From assembly GCF_011174675.1 (NCBI RefSeq), contig NZ_JAANIG010000009.1, positions 1 to 64,000 of the forward strand: a DNA stretch of 64,000 nucleotides. The letters run 5' to 3'. Below, piece by piece: positions 35,252 through 44,276 of the stretch (position 1 is its first letter; each line of letters starts with the position of its first letter). This DNA is from Perlabentimonas gracilis (GTDB lineage Bacteria > Bacteroidota > Bacteroidia > Bacteroidales > Tenuifilaceae). A program made the translations under genes and the position numbers. The notes under the pieces were generated by a model. The model saw only the letters and a list, made by a program, of their open reading frames with translations, was not told the origin of the DNA and ran no database searches.

Positions 35252-36640
35252 TTACAGCATCTTCAAATGCTTATCGATTGTAAGTACTGTCTCTGGATCC
35301 GAAGGACGAGTTGCTGGGTACTCTATAATTTTCCCTTCACCATCAATAAGAACAAAGGTTGGCACACCATATACCTGGTACTGCTGAGCTGCATCAGAAA
35401 GCCACGCCTTTTCGGCATGCAGCTGGTAGCCTCCCAGCTCCTGGTCTTTCACCATTTTTTCCCAAGCAGCCTTGTCGTCATCTATCGATATGGCAATAAT
35501 GGCAATGGGTTTCCCCTTGTATGCTTCCTTAAGCTTTTTCAGATGGGGTATTTCTCTGCGACAAGGGCCACACCAAGATGCCCAAAAGTCGAGGTAAACC
35601 AGTTGGCCTCTAAAATCGCTTAGCGAGTATTCCTTACCATCGATGCTTGTTAGGGTAAACCCAGGTGCTGGTTGTCCGGGTGCTAGCAGCATTCGCTTGG
35701 CCAGGGCCTTCTCAACCAGCTGCCTGTAATCGGCTGTTTGTGCATTTGCAATGAAATGCTCAGCTACATTTTTGGCAACCTCTAGGCTCGACCACTTAAC
35801 AGCCTCCGATGTGGAGTTGAACTTAAAGAAATCTTGCATAGTTTGGTTGAGCACAATGCTGTCAATCATATCAAAGCGCATAAGGGTTTGCTCAAATACC
35901 GATTTCCCTTTATGCTGGTCTTTGCTAACTTCAGCATAGTATAGCCTGTTGATATGATTCTCAATAAGCGATGTGTACTCGCTTATGGAAAAATGCTTGA
36001 TGTTGGCAAAATCAACCTCTTCGATGAATTTATAATCATCCTCATTGGCGGTAAATTCCTCACCCAAAATCCTAGCGTTGTACTCAGGGTAGTTGTATTT
36101 CCAGCTGGCAAAAAGATAATTGACACGTGCCTTTTCAAGCGAAGTAAAGATTTTATCTGTATTCTCGATGCTTTCAATTAGAGTGCTAGTAAGGGTGTTT
36201 AGAGAGTCTATTGTATTTAAGAACTCCTCCTTAGAGAGCGTGAATAGATCCCTAAAATCTCTACCTACGTTATTAACTGTTTGGTTTACCTCAAAAAGCG
36301 TGTTGTTTTGTTGGACTAGAGAACCCCCTTTAAAGGGATTGTCCGAAGCGTTACTAATATCTACCACAAACTCAATATCACCTCCGGGATTTAAGTAGAG
36401 CGAATTGTTTATTCTACCTGCTCTAAATCGATAGTAGCTGGGGCCACTTAGCATGATAGTTTGCGAGAAAGAACCATCTTCTCCTAACCAAATGGTGTCG
36501 GTTATGCCCTTGCCTATGAGTAGGGCAAAATCGTTATCAAGATTTAATACCTGACCACTTATTTTCGATTCTTTCTGGTCGGTTGTACCGCACGATGCTA
36601 GCATAATTAGTGCGAGTGTAATAAACAGTAAATTCCTCAT
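35252..36640 (-). CDS. TlpA-like thioredoxin-domain lipoprotein
   Basis: 462 aa. Lipobox LASC at residues 14-17. An N-terminal beta domain (about 25-115, DUF4369-like), a helical middle part (about 120-310) and a C-terminal thioredoxin fold with LDFWASWCGPCRREIPHLKKL; the active-site pair is WCGPC and the cis-Pro loop YGVPTFVLID. Such proteins are membrane-anchored disulfide reductases in the Bacteroidota periplasm; the target is unknown. Confidence 0.9.
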   Translation of the reverse strand: MRNLLFITLALIMLASCGTTDQKESKISGQVLNLDNDFALLIGKGITDTIWLGEDGSFSQTIMLSGPSYYRFRAGRINNSLYLNPGGDIEFVVDISNASDNPFKGGSLVQQNNTLFEVNQTVNNVGRDFRDLFTLSKEEFLNTIDSLNTLTSTLIESIENTDKIFTSLEKARVNYLFASWKYNYPEYNARILGEEFTANEDDYKFIEEVDFANIKHFSISEYTSLIENHINRLYYAEVSKDQHKGKSVFEQTLMRFDMIDSIVLNQTMQDFFKFNSTSEAVKWSSLEVAKNVAEHFIANAQTADYRQLVEKALAKRMLLAPGQPAPGFTLTSIDGKEYSLSDFRGQLVYLDFWASWCGPCRREIPHLKKLKEAYKGKPIAIIAISIDDDKAAWEKMVKDQELGGYQLHAEKAWLSDAAQQYQVYGVPTFVLIDGEGKIIEYPATRPSDPETVLTIDKHLKML

Positions 36641-36741
36641 AAATTTATTCTTTTTGGTTTGTGCGCAAATTAGCCAAATATTCTTAAAACAGTAATGGCT
36701 AAATAATAATTTTCTGATGTTTTTAGCCTGTAAAGGTGATT

Positions 36742-39700
36742 TTAAACCGATACCAGTTTCCCAATATCAACATACCAAATATAGCCTTCAACCTTTTGGT
36801 AGCCCATATCATTAAGCAGAGCCATATATTGCAGCACCTGCTTTGCATAGCTTGGCATTTCGCCTCCAAACTTAAAATCCACCACAATGGTGTTGGTTGG
36901 GCTAGCCATAACCCTGTCGGGGCGGTAGCTATGGCCATTGGGTGTTAGTATCGATTTTTCATTTTTCACATCCCAACCCCCCGAGAACCAGCTTGCAAAG
37001 GGTTGCTGGCTGAGTGTTTCTGTAATCTTTAGTTTTAAGGTCTGGGATGTTTCATTATCAATTATACCATCAACTAAAGCCCTATGTAAAGCATTGTCAA
37101 TATCATCTTTGCTTTGGATGTTTGAGAACAGCTCATGCATAACCTTGCCATGCTCCATTGGCGCTAGGCGCTCGTTGGGCTCCGACATGAAGAACTCCTC
37201 CGACTCAAACTTCAGCTTTATACCGCTAAAGCTATTACCAACAGGGTAGGTGTCAATTATCCATTGGTTTTGTTCCCGATCATTGGTTTGCTGATGGAAT
37301 GGCTCTACTAACTTCTTGCCTGTAAAGTAGGTTCTTAACTCGCTGTCTTCAACTGATGCATTTTGCAGTATATCGATTTTAGGCACTATGCTGCGAATAA
37401 GTTTTGATGTGGAGTTTATGCTATCGGGGGTATTCTCCATCTCACTTTTTGTTAGTGGAACATACACGTATAGCTCCTTTTCGGGTCTAGTAAAGGCAAC
37501 GTAAAGCAGGTTAATGTTATCCACTATTTCTTTCATCTCTTCCTCAAGCGCATCGAGAGCAAATAAACTTTTCGACGCTTTCCCCGATGCCTGAACAGGG
37601 TACTTGGGTAGCAGATCGAACGGTTCTTGGGTGGAGCTTACCCATAGCAGGGGTTGGTATGCTTTCCCTCGGAAGTCCCACCCAGCGTAGGGTACCAAAA
37701 CTACAGGAAACTGTAGCCCTTTCGACTTGTGAATGGTAAGTATAGACACCGCGTTGTTGCTCCCAGGAACTGAGAGCGATAGCCCTTCGCCGTGCTCATC
37801 CCACCATTGTAAAAATCTATTTACATCGCTACCACCCTTGCTGCCTTGGGCAGCAATATTCTCATGCAGCTCGGCTAAATGTGCCAGCTCGCCCTTTACG
37901 GAAAACAAATTGTAGCGTTGGGCAATTGCCTCAAAAACCTCTTGCAGCGGACGGGTATTAAGGGAACTTAACCAGTCGGCCTCGGCATTGGTAACTTCAG
38001 TTGTAAAATGTGTATGCCAGCTCGTGCTATCTGTAATGTTAAGAGTAGCCAACTCCTTGGCCAGTACCCTTTTTGCAATGGCGTTCGAGGGGTCTTGTAC
38101 TAACCTTAAGGCGGCTAGGGTAAGCCTAACCACCAGCGAGGTTTTTAGCTGTAACCCTTCCTGGCTTACAAAGGCAATTTGCTTTGTTTGGTTGGGTTCG
38201 GCTCGGTTATGCTCTAGAAGCATGCTGGCAATTCTTTGCCCATCGCTTTTGGTACGCACCAAAATGGCGATATCGCTAAGTTTATATCTATTTTGTAGAT
38301 CATTAATAAGTTTAGGTATATGGTGCGATAGGGTTTCGTCGCGGTCGCTATTCTTTTTGTACTCAAAAAGGTTAAACTCCACGTAGCCCAACTTTTCGTT
38401 CGATGTCTCATTAGCCTTCTGCTCCACATCGGAGTAGGCCTTGTTAACCTGTTCCTTTAGGGTAGCTATAACTTCTGAATTGCTTGGCTCGCTAGCCTTT
38501 GCCTCGAGCTGTTGGATGGCAACATCCTTTGCTTGAGAAAAGAAGCTGTTGTTGAAATCAATTATGCTTTTTTGGCTTCGCCAGTTGGTTTTTAGGGCAA
38601 TTTCGTTGGTTCCATAGTGTGCAAAATCGTTGGCCACTCCGCTAGCCAGTATGCTCCAATCGCCATTTCTCCATCTATATATCGATTGCTTAACATCGCC
38701 CACAATCATGCTGAAAAAATCCTGAGATAAACTATTCTCAATGAGTGGACGGAAGTTGTGCCATTGCACCTCCGAGGTATCTTGGAACTCATCAATCATA
38801 TACATATCGTACCTTGTGCCCACCTTTTCGTACACAAAGGGAGCATCCCATTCCTTCACAAATTCCTTTAGCAGATGTCCGCTATCGCTAAGCAGTAAAA
38901 ATCCTTCTTCACGCGATAACTCTCTAACCTTAGTCCATAGGTCGCCAATAAGTGCTAGGTTCTCAAGGTTCTTTAAGATAAGTTTGGCCGATATGTACTC
39001 AGCATTTCTGTGGTTAACTAGCTCTGCAATTTTTACTAGCGATGGGTGCAAAACCTCGTGAATTACGTTGCCAAGTGGATCAAATTCTACCTTGTTTTGG
39101 TAGGTCGACTTACTTACCCAGTCCTGGCCAGTTGTATCGTTCATCGCTTTCTGCACTCTTTGTCCATCGGGGAGAGGTAGCTCATCGGCACTGCTATCGA
39201 TCTGTGCTATTTTTCTGAAGTACCCCATTACTCCATTAAATCCATAGGTAAACGACTCCGGAGCGATGGATCGATTTTTAAGCTCCTCAAACACACTAGT
39301 GCCCATGGCTTTAACCTCAGTTAGAGTATCGTTAGTTAACTTACTCAACTTAATTTTAAGCAAGTTCACCCTTTCGCGGTCGGTAAATTTTTCAACATCC
39401 TCTTGGCTCATTAGCCTGAATTTCTCTGAAAAGAGTTGCTTACCCAGCTCAACCAGCTTATGGCGCACATCCCAACTTTTGCCCTCGTCGAGTTGGGCAT
39501 AGCCCATGGCCGTGAGCCATTTGAGCAGCTCATCAATGGTGGCTGCCGAATCGAGTAGGTTATCGGCTGCATGTTCCAGCACCGGAACGTTATCGAGTTC
39601 AATATCAACACCTCCCTGCTCGCCAATCTCCCATAGAAGTGCCTGAATTACCCTTTGCACAAAGCTGTCGATGGTACTTATAGAAAAGCGACTATAGTCA

Positions 39701-39990
39701 TGCAGAATGAGCGAAAGCGATTGCTGTGCCCTGGTTCTTAGCTCCGTATTATTAAGTCCTATTTCCTTTGCAGCCTCGGAGCCAATGCCCGATTGCTCAC
39801 CTTTGGAGATGTTGAAAAGTTCGTTAAGAATACGCCCCTTCATCTCGGCGGTAGCCTTATTGGTAAAAGTAACGGCAAGAATCGACTTGTAGCTCTCGGG
39901 GTTTTTAACTAGCTGCTTTATGTATTCGGCAGCAAGCCTGTAAGTTTTACCCGAACCCGCAGAGGCCTTATAAACAATTAGTTTGGACAT
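36742..39990 (-). CDS. UvrD/RecB-like helicase-nuclease (AddA-type)
   Basis: 1082 aa. Walker A KASAGSGKT (8-16), VTFTNKATAEMKGRI (motif Ia), the Walker B MIDEFQDTSEVQW, VGDVKQSIYRWRNGD (motif III) and LTIHKSKGLQFPVVLVP (motif V). The C-terminus holds a PD-(D/E)xK nuclease: DRVMAS...TIVVDFKFG followed by YAKQVLQYMALL. It should resect double-strand breaks as a helicase-nuclease subunit. The usual partner (AddB-type) gene is not adjacent; its neighbours are a TlpA-like gene and a nitrilase, so a partner must be elsewhere. Confidence 0.9.
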   Translation of the reverse strand: MSKLIVYKASAGSGKTYRLAAEYIKQLVKNPESYKSILAVTFTNKATAEMKGRILNELFNISKGEQSGIGSEAAKEIGLNNTELRTRAQQSLSLILHDYSRFSISTIDSFVQRVIQALLWEIGEQGGVDIELDNVPVLEHAADNLLDSAATIDELLKWLTAMGYAQLDEGKSWDVRHKLVELGKQLFSEKFRLMSQEDVEKFTDRERVNLLKIKLSKLTNDTLTEVKAMGTSVFEELKNRSIAPESFTYGFNGVMGYFRKIAQIDSSADELPLPDGQRVQKAMNDTTGQDWVSKSTYQNKVEFDPLGNVIHEVLHPSLVKIAELVNHRNAEYISAKLILKNLENLALIGDLWTKVRELSREEGFLLLSDSGHLLKEFVKEWDAPFVYEKVGTRYDMYMIDEFQDTSEVQWHNFRPLIENSLSQDFFSMIVGDVKQSIYRWRNGDWSILASGVANDFAHYGTNEIALKTNWRSQKSIIDFNNSFFSQAKDVAIQQLEAKASEPSNSEVIATLKEQVNKAYSDVEQKANETSNEKLGYVEFNLFEYKKNSDRDETLSHHIPKLINDLQNRYKLSDIAILVRTKSDGQRIASMLLEHNRAEPNQTKQIAFVSQEGLQLKTSLVVRLTLAALRLVQDPSNAIAKRVLAKELATLNITDSTSWHTHFTTEVTNAEADWLSSLNTRPLQEVFEAIAQRYNLFSVKGELAHLAELHENIAAQGSKGGSDVNRFLQWWDEHGEGLSLSVPGSNNAVSILTIHKSKGLQFPVVLVPYAGWDFRGKAYQPLLWVSSTQEPFDLLPKYPVQASGKASKSLFALDALEEEMKEIVDNINLLYVAFTRPEKELYVYVPLTKSEMENTPDSINSTSKLIRSIVPKIDILQNASVEDSELRTYFTGKKLVEPFHQQTNDREQNQWIIDTYPVGNSFSGIKLKFESEEFFMSEPNERLAPMEHGKVMHELFSNIQSKDDIDNALHRALVDGIIDNETSQTLKLKITETLSQQPFASWFSGGWDVKNEKSILTPNGHSYRPDRVMASPTNTIVVDFKFGGEMPSYAKQVLQYMALLNDMGYQKVEGYIWYVDIGKLVSV

Positions 39991-40073
39991 ATTGATGCTG
40001 ATCAGATCTTGGAATCATAAAGGTAGCAATTTGCAACGATTATTAGGGGTTGATATGTTTGCCTTTTATAATT

Positions 40074-40102
40074 TTTGAGCGTAATTTTAAATGTTATATT
40101 TG
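40074..40102 (+). promoter_or_regulatory. Predicted promoter of the nitrilase-family gene
   Basis: TTTG (40074-40077), a 17-nt spacer and TATATTTG (40095-40102). The spacer is at the short end of the consensus. The ATG is 20 nt further on. Confidence 0.55.
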
Positions 40103-40121
40103 CCGCTAAACAGAATATGCT

Positions 40122-40913
40122 ATGATTGTCGATAGGTTAAATGTGGCCATAGTTCAGGCCAACTTGCTGTGGGAGCAGACTCAGGGTAATATGCAGCGCT
40201 TAGCTAGTTTGCTCGACACAATAGAGGGAAAACCTCATATTGTAGTGCTTCCCGAGATGTTTACCACGGGTTTCTCGATGAATGCCGAGAGTTTGGCCGA
40301 AGAGCCAATGGGCAATACTTTTAAGTGGATGGCTCATGAGGCCAAGAGCAGAGGATATGCCATTTGCGGAAGCTATATCGTTACCGAGAAAGGTAAATAT
40401 TATAACCGCTTTCATTTTGTTACTCCCCAGGGAGAATACTACCACTACGATAAGCGACATCTGTTTACCTTTGCCAACGAGAACCTAAAGTACACACCAG
40501 GTAAAGAAAGGCTTGTGTTTGAATACCTTGGTTGGAGAATTTTACCCCAAATTTGTTACGATGTTCGTTTCCCAGTTTGGAGTAGAAGCAGGAACGATTA
40601 CGATTTGATGATAAATGTGGCGAATTTTCCAGGAGCACGTCGTGATATTTGGACTACGCTGGTTAGGGCTAGAGCCATTGAGAACCAGTGCTTCATGGTC
40701 GCATCAAACCGGGTAGGAACCGATGGGCTGGGCATTTACTACACGGGCGACAGCCTATTGATTGGCTCAGCGGGGCAAATAGTTGCTGATATTTTACCAG
40801 GTGCCGAAGGGGTTGTTCAGGGCGAGTTCTGCTTATCGGAGCTTAAGGCATTTCGCAAGAGTTTTCCAGTTCTCAATGATGCCGATGGCTTTGCCCTTAA
40901 CAAAGTTGATTAA
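40122..40913 (+). CDS. Omega-amidase / nitrilase-superfamily hydrolase
   Basis: 263 aa. The Glu-Lys-Cys triad is readable: E45 in VVLPEMF, K111 in YDKRHLF and C145 in QICYDVRFP. The sequence resembles YafV/Nit2 omega-amidases, which hydrolyse alpha-ketoglutaramate and alpha-ketosuccinamate, closing the methionine or glutamine transamination cycle. Substrate specificity is inferred from overall resemblance. It stands alone. Confidence 0.9.
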   Translation: MIVDRLNVAIVQANLLWEQTQGNMQRLASLLDTIEGKPHIVVLPEMFTTGFSMNAESLAEEPMGNTFKWMAHEAKSRGYAICGSYIVTEKGKYYNRFHFVTPQGEYYHYDKRHLFTFANENLKYTPGKERLVFEYLGWRILPQICYDVRFPVWSRSRNDYDLMINVANFPGARRDIWTTLVRARAIENQCFMVASNRVGTDGLGIYYTGDSLLIGSAGQIVADILPGAEGVVQGEFCLSELKAFRKSFPVLNDADGFALNKVD

Positions 40914-41009
40914 ATATTTATAAGCTAAGCTACTTTTTGAGCACTTTTATAGTGCAAATCATTTACATTTGATTTTACTTTGCAGCTTATTTTTGGACAA
41001 TAGAAAACT

Positions 41010-42350
41010 ATGAACATTATTATTGCCGGAGCGGGAGAGGTGGGAACACACCTTGCCAAAATGCTGTCGATTGAATATCATGATATTGTTGTGATTGACC
41101 CCGATACGCAGAAGCTAGCTCAACTCTCATCCAGTGCCGATTTGCTTGTGGTTGAGGGCTCTGCTACTACCATATCGGGCCTAAAGGAGGCCAACGTAAA
41201 AAAGGCCGATTTATTCATTGCCGTAACTAGCTCCGAAAACGCCAATATCCTTAGCGCAACCCTAGCCAAAAAGCTAGGTGCCAAGAAGGTAATTGCACGA
41301 ATAGACAATAATGAGTACCTGCTTCCCAACAACAAGGAGCTGTTTCTTAATCTTGGTGTCGACTCGTTGATCTATCCCGAGAAATTAGCTGCCAAGGAGG
41401 TGATTAGTCTTTTAGGGCACACCAGCTCTACGGAGTTTGTCGATTTTTCGGGAGGAAAGCTCTCGCTAGCCGTATTTAGGCTCGAGGAGGACGCCCCGGT
41501 GATTGACCAAACCCTAATGCAAACCATTAAGGATAATAAGGATTTAGAATTTAGGGCAGTTGCTATTACCCGCGAGGGCGAAACAATTATCCCACGTGGA
41601 AGCGACCAGTTTAAGGTGAACGATTTGGTTTACGTTATAACCAATAAAAGTGGTGTGCAGGAGATGCTTGAGTACTCGGGCAAGAAAAACATCGAAGTGC
41701 ATAACCTTATGATTATTGGTGGCGGACGCATAGGCATTCGTATTGCCAACGACCTTGAAAAGGAAGTTAACATTAAGCTAATTGAGCAGGATAGAGACAA
41801 AAGCGTAAAGCTTGCAAATTTTTTCAAGAATGCGCTAGTTATTAATGGCGATGGTCGCGATACCGAGCTGCTTATGCAGGAAGGATTAACCTATATGGAT
41901 GCCTTTATTGCGGTTACGGGCAATTCCGAAACCAATATCCTAACCTGCCTGGCTGCAAAGCGAATGGGGGTGAAGAAGACCATTGCCGAGGTTGAGAATC
42001 TCGACTACATTAAGCTGGCCGAGAGTATGGGAATTGATACGGTGATTAACAAGAAACTTATTACAGCAAGCCGAATATTCAGGTATACCATGAGCACCGA
42101 GGTGTCGGCCATAAAATGCCTTACCGGAACCGATGCTGAGGTTTTAGAGTTTATTGTTAAGCCCAATTCCCTGGTGACCCGAGGTAAGATCAAGGATATT
42201 AACTTTCCCAAGGATGCCATTATTGGTGGGGTGGTAACGGGCGATTCGAGCCATATTGCCAAAGGCATTACAGAGATAAAAGCCTACGATAGAGTGGTGG
42301 TATTTGCCTTGCCTTCAGCCATTAACAAGGTTGGGAAGTTCTTCAATTAG
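41010..42350 (+). CDS. trkA: Trk potassium uptake regulatory subunit TrkA
   Basis: 446 aa with two RCK units. Each has a Rossmann nucleotide site (MNIIIAGAGEVGTHLAKML at 1-19, and MIIGGGRIGIRIANDLE at about 234-250) followed by a TrkA-C domain (about 140-225 and 360-446). It is the cytosolic NAD-binding regulator of Trk/Ktr potassium channels. The membrane partner trkH is not in the window, although it is often adjacent; the next gene downstream is the convergent SRP RNA. Confidence 0.93.
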   Translation: MNIIIAGAGEVGTHLAKMLSIEYHDIVVIDPDTQKLAQLSSSADLLVVEGSATTISGLKEANVKKADLFIAVTSSENANILSATLAKKLGAKKVIARIDNNEYLLPNNKELFLNLGVDSLIYPEKLAAKEVISLLGHTSSTEFVDFSGGKLSLAVFRLEEDAPVIDQTLMQTIKDNKDLEFRAVAITREGETIIPRGSDQFKVNDLVYVITNKSGVQEMLEYSGKKNIEVHNLMIIGGGRIGIRIANDLEKEVNIKLIEQDRDKSVKLANFFKNALVINGDGRDTELLMQEGLTYMDAFIAVTGNSETNILTCLAAKRMGVKKTIAEVENLDYIKLAESMGIDTVINKKLITASRIFRYTMSTEVSAIKCLTGTDAEVLEFIVKPNSLVTRGKIKDINFPKDAIIGGVVTGDSSHIAKGITEIKAYDRVVVFALPSAINKVGKFFN

Positions 42351-42363
42351 GGATATAAAAAGT

Positions 42364-42460
42364 GGGTAGGCTACTTACATCGCACCGCTACAACCGCCTA
42401 CCCTTGCTACCTTCCGATCCTGGGGGAGTTCAGCAGGAGCTGGTCGTGTAAGACCTACCC
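42364..42460 (-). ncRNA. ffs: Signal recognition particle RNA (4.5S, small type)
   Basis: On the minus strand the domain IV core reads GAACTCCCCCAGGA-TCGGAAGGTAGCAAGGG, matching the conserved bacterial SRP RNA core with its GGAA tetraloop and the asymmetric loop bound by Ffh. The ends GGGTAGG and CCTACCC pair to close a single hairpin of about 97 nt. A consensus promoter lies directly upstream. It targets nascent membrane proteins to SecYEG with Ffh. Any protein-coding frame across this stretch is spurious. Confidence 0.93.
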
Positions 42461-42466
42461 AGGCCA

Positions 42467-42498
42467 CAAAGATAGCAACATCTTTATAACTCTTCAAA
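42467..42498 (-). promoter_or_regulatory. Consensus Bacteroidota promoter of the SRP RNA gene
   Basis: On the minus strand TTTG (42498-42495), a 20-nt spacer and TATCTTTG (42474-42467). The RNA 5' end is predicted 5-7 nt downstream, in agreement with the start of the pairing end stem. Confidence 0.85.
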
Positions 42499-42588
42499 CC
42501 TTTTTGGGCATTTTTTATTTTTTCTAATATCTTTGTTTCATCATTAACGCGTTGTACCAACTATTAACCTACACATATTAATTAAGTT

Positions 42589-43122
42589 ATGGAAGAAAAG
42601 AAAGTCAATACTTTAAGAAGCGCTATGACCTATGGCCTTATGCTGGCATTGGTGCTTATTGTTATACACCTTGTACAGTACCTTATGGATGTATACAAGC
42701 CCCCAATGTGGGTCAATATTTTAACCTATGCAGTAATTGTGGGTGGCATTGTTTACGGTACTATTCGCTTTCGCGATGATGAACTGGGTGGATATATTTC
42801 TTATGGCAAAGCCTTAGGTTTCGGGGTGCTGTTAAGCCTTTTCGCATCGATTGTTTACGGCTTCTACAACTACTTGCTTACTGCAGTAATTGACCCCAGC
42901 TACATGGAGGGGGTTTACCGAATGCTTGAGGAAACATACCTTGAAATGGGAATGGATTACGATCAGGTTGAAACCATGATGGAAACCGTTAAAAAGTTTC
43001 AAACGCCACTTATGATGGTATTTTCATCGGTTTTTGGCTTTACATTCATGGGAACAGTATTCAGTCTAATCACTTCAATCTTTCTGAAGAAAGAGGAGCC
43101 TCTTTTCGAAACCGAGGAGTAA
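42589..43122 (+). CDS. DUF4199 family membrane protein
   Basis: 177 aa. Four membrane helices (YGLMLALVLIVIHLVQYL, ILTYAVIVGGIVYGTIRF, ALGFGVLLSLFASIVYGFYNYL, MVFSSVFGFTFMGTVFSLI) with the YISYGKALGFG motif between helices 2 and 3 and an extracytoplasmic loop rich in Met, Glu and Tyr. This is the typical DUF4199 layout of Bacteroidota. Function unknown; it is often next to a GT2 gene, as here (12-nt gap). Confidence 0.85.
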   Translation: MEEKKVNTLRSAMTYGLMLALVLIVIHLVQYLMDVYKPPMWVNILTYAVIVGGIVYGTIRFRDDELGGYISYGKALGFGVLLSLFASIVYGFYNYLLTAVIDPSYMEGVYRMLEETYLEMGMDYDQVETMMETVKKFQTPLMMVFSSVFGFTFMGTVFSLITSIFLKKEEPLFETEE

Positions 43123-43134
43123 CATTTTTTATTG

Positions 43135-44085
43135 ATGGATATTTCTGTTGTAGTTCCCCTTTTTAACGAGGAAGAATCGCTTCCTGAGTTGGTAGACTGG
43201 ATAAACCGTGTGATGACCAAGCATGGTTTCTCATTTGAAGTTGTACTGGTAGATGATGGCAGCAACGATTCGAGCTGGAGTGTAATTAAAGATCTTAAAG
43301 GAAAGTTTCCCTTTATCCACGGAATAAAATTTCGGCGCAACTATGGTAAATCAGCTGCCTTGCATACCGGATTTCAGGTAGTTAAGGGCGATGTGGTTAT
43401 AACTATGGATGCCGATCTTCAGGATAGCCCCGAGGAGATTCCCGAACTTTACAGGATGATTAAAGAGGAGGGCTTTCACTTGGTTTCGGGTTGGAAAAAA
43501 AAGCGTTACGACCCCATCTCCAAAACAATCCCCAGCAAGCTTTTCAACCGAACTGTTAGAATTTTTACCGGTATTAAGCTCCATGATTTTAACTGTGGCC
43601 TTAAAGCCTACAAGCGCGAGGTGGTGAAAAGCATTGAGATTTTTGGCGAGATGCACCGATATATTCCCGTGCTGGCCAAGCAGGCCGGATTTAAAAGGAT
43701 AGGGGAGAAGGTGGTGCAGCATCAGGAGCGTAAGTATGGCGTTACCAAGTTTGGGCTCGAACGCTTTGTGAACGGTTTCCTCGATCTGTTTACAGTAATT
43801 TTCGTAAGCCGATTTGGGAAAAAGCCCATGCACCTGTTTGGAACGCTCGGTTCCCTTATGTTTCTTATTGGCGGTGGTATGTCAATTTGGATAGTGGCAA
43901 GTAAACTTTACGCCCAGTTCCATCGACTTCCTTACCGAATGGTTACCGATCAGCCTTTGTTTTACATTGCCCTTGTAATGGCAATAATTGGAGTTCAACT
44001 TTTTATGACTGGCTTTTTGGGCGAATTGGTTTCGCGCAGCTCAGTCGATAGAAATCATTATCTAATCGAAGAGGATATAGAATAG
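43135..44085 (+). CDS. Polyprenyl-phosphate glycosyltransferase (GT2, DPM1/ArnC-like)
   Basis: 316 aa. GT-A domain: ISVVVPLFNEEESLPELV, VLVDDGSNDSSW, MDADLQDSPEEIPEL (metal-binding DAD) and the FNCGLKAYKR block. Two C-terminal membrane helices (LFGTLGSLMFLIGGGMSIWIV, FYIALVMAIIGVQLFMTGFLGELVSR) anchor it. The family transfers a sugar to undecaprenyl phosphate for later use in surface glycan modification. ATG 43135 is chosen over the TTG one codon earlier. Confidence 0.92.
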   Translation: MDISVVVPLFNEEESLPELVDWINRVMTKHGFSFEVVLVDDGSNDSSWSVIKDLKGKFPFIHGIKFRRNYGKSAALHTGFQVVKGDVVITMDADLQDSPEEIPELYRMIKEEGFHLVSGWKKKRYDPISKTIPSKLFNRTVRIFTGIKLHDFNCGLKAYKREVVKSIEIFGEMHRYIPVLAKQAGFKRIGEKVVQHQERKYGVTKFGLERFVNGFLDLFTVIFVSRFGKKPMHLFGTLGSLMFLIGGGMSIWIVASKLYAQFHRLPYRMVTDQPLFYIALVMAIIGVQLFMTGFLGELVSRSSVDRNHYLIEEDIE

Positions 44086-44106
44086 CTCTCCCTAGACACA
44101 AAGCGT

Positions 44107-44142
44107 AAACGCCAACCATAGCAATGGGTTGGCGTTTTTTTT
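44107..44142 (+). terminator. Intrinsic terminator after the GT2 gene
   Basis: AAACGCCAACC pairs with GGTTGGCGTTT, followed by a long T tract. Confidence 0.85.
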
Positions 44143-44276
44143 GTAACGCAGCCGAACTCAAACGTTTGCGACAAATTTAATTTGCTGCTGCTGCTGTATA
44201 GCATAAAAATCACTTTTTTCTTATACATTTAACGTGCTTATCATCGTTACGTATCAATTAACTAATTTTTCGAACC

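Noticed and set aside
42375-42560. Minus-strand 61-codon reading frame between trkA and the DUF4199 gene
   Set aside because: It lies over the SRP RNA gene and its promoter; the nucleotide sequence is explained by the RNA.
44104-44276. Regulatory RNA upstream of phosphofructokinase
   Set aside because: Apart from the terminator of the preceding gene there is no conserved structure that I can recognise.
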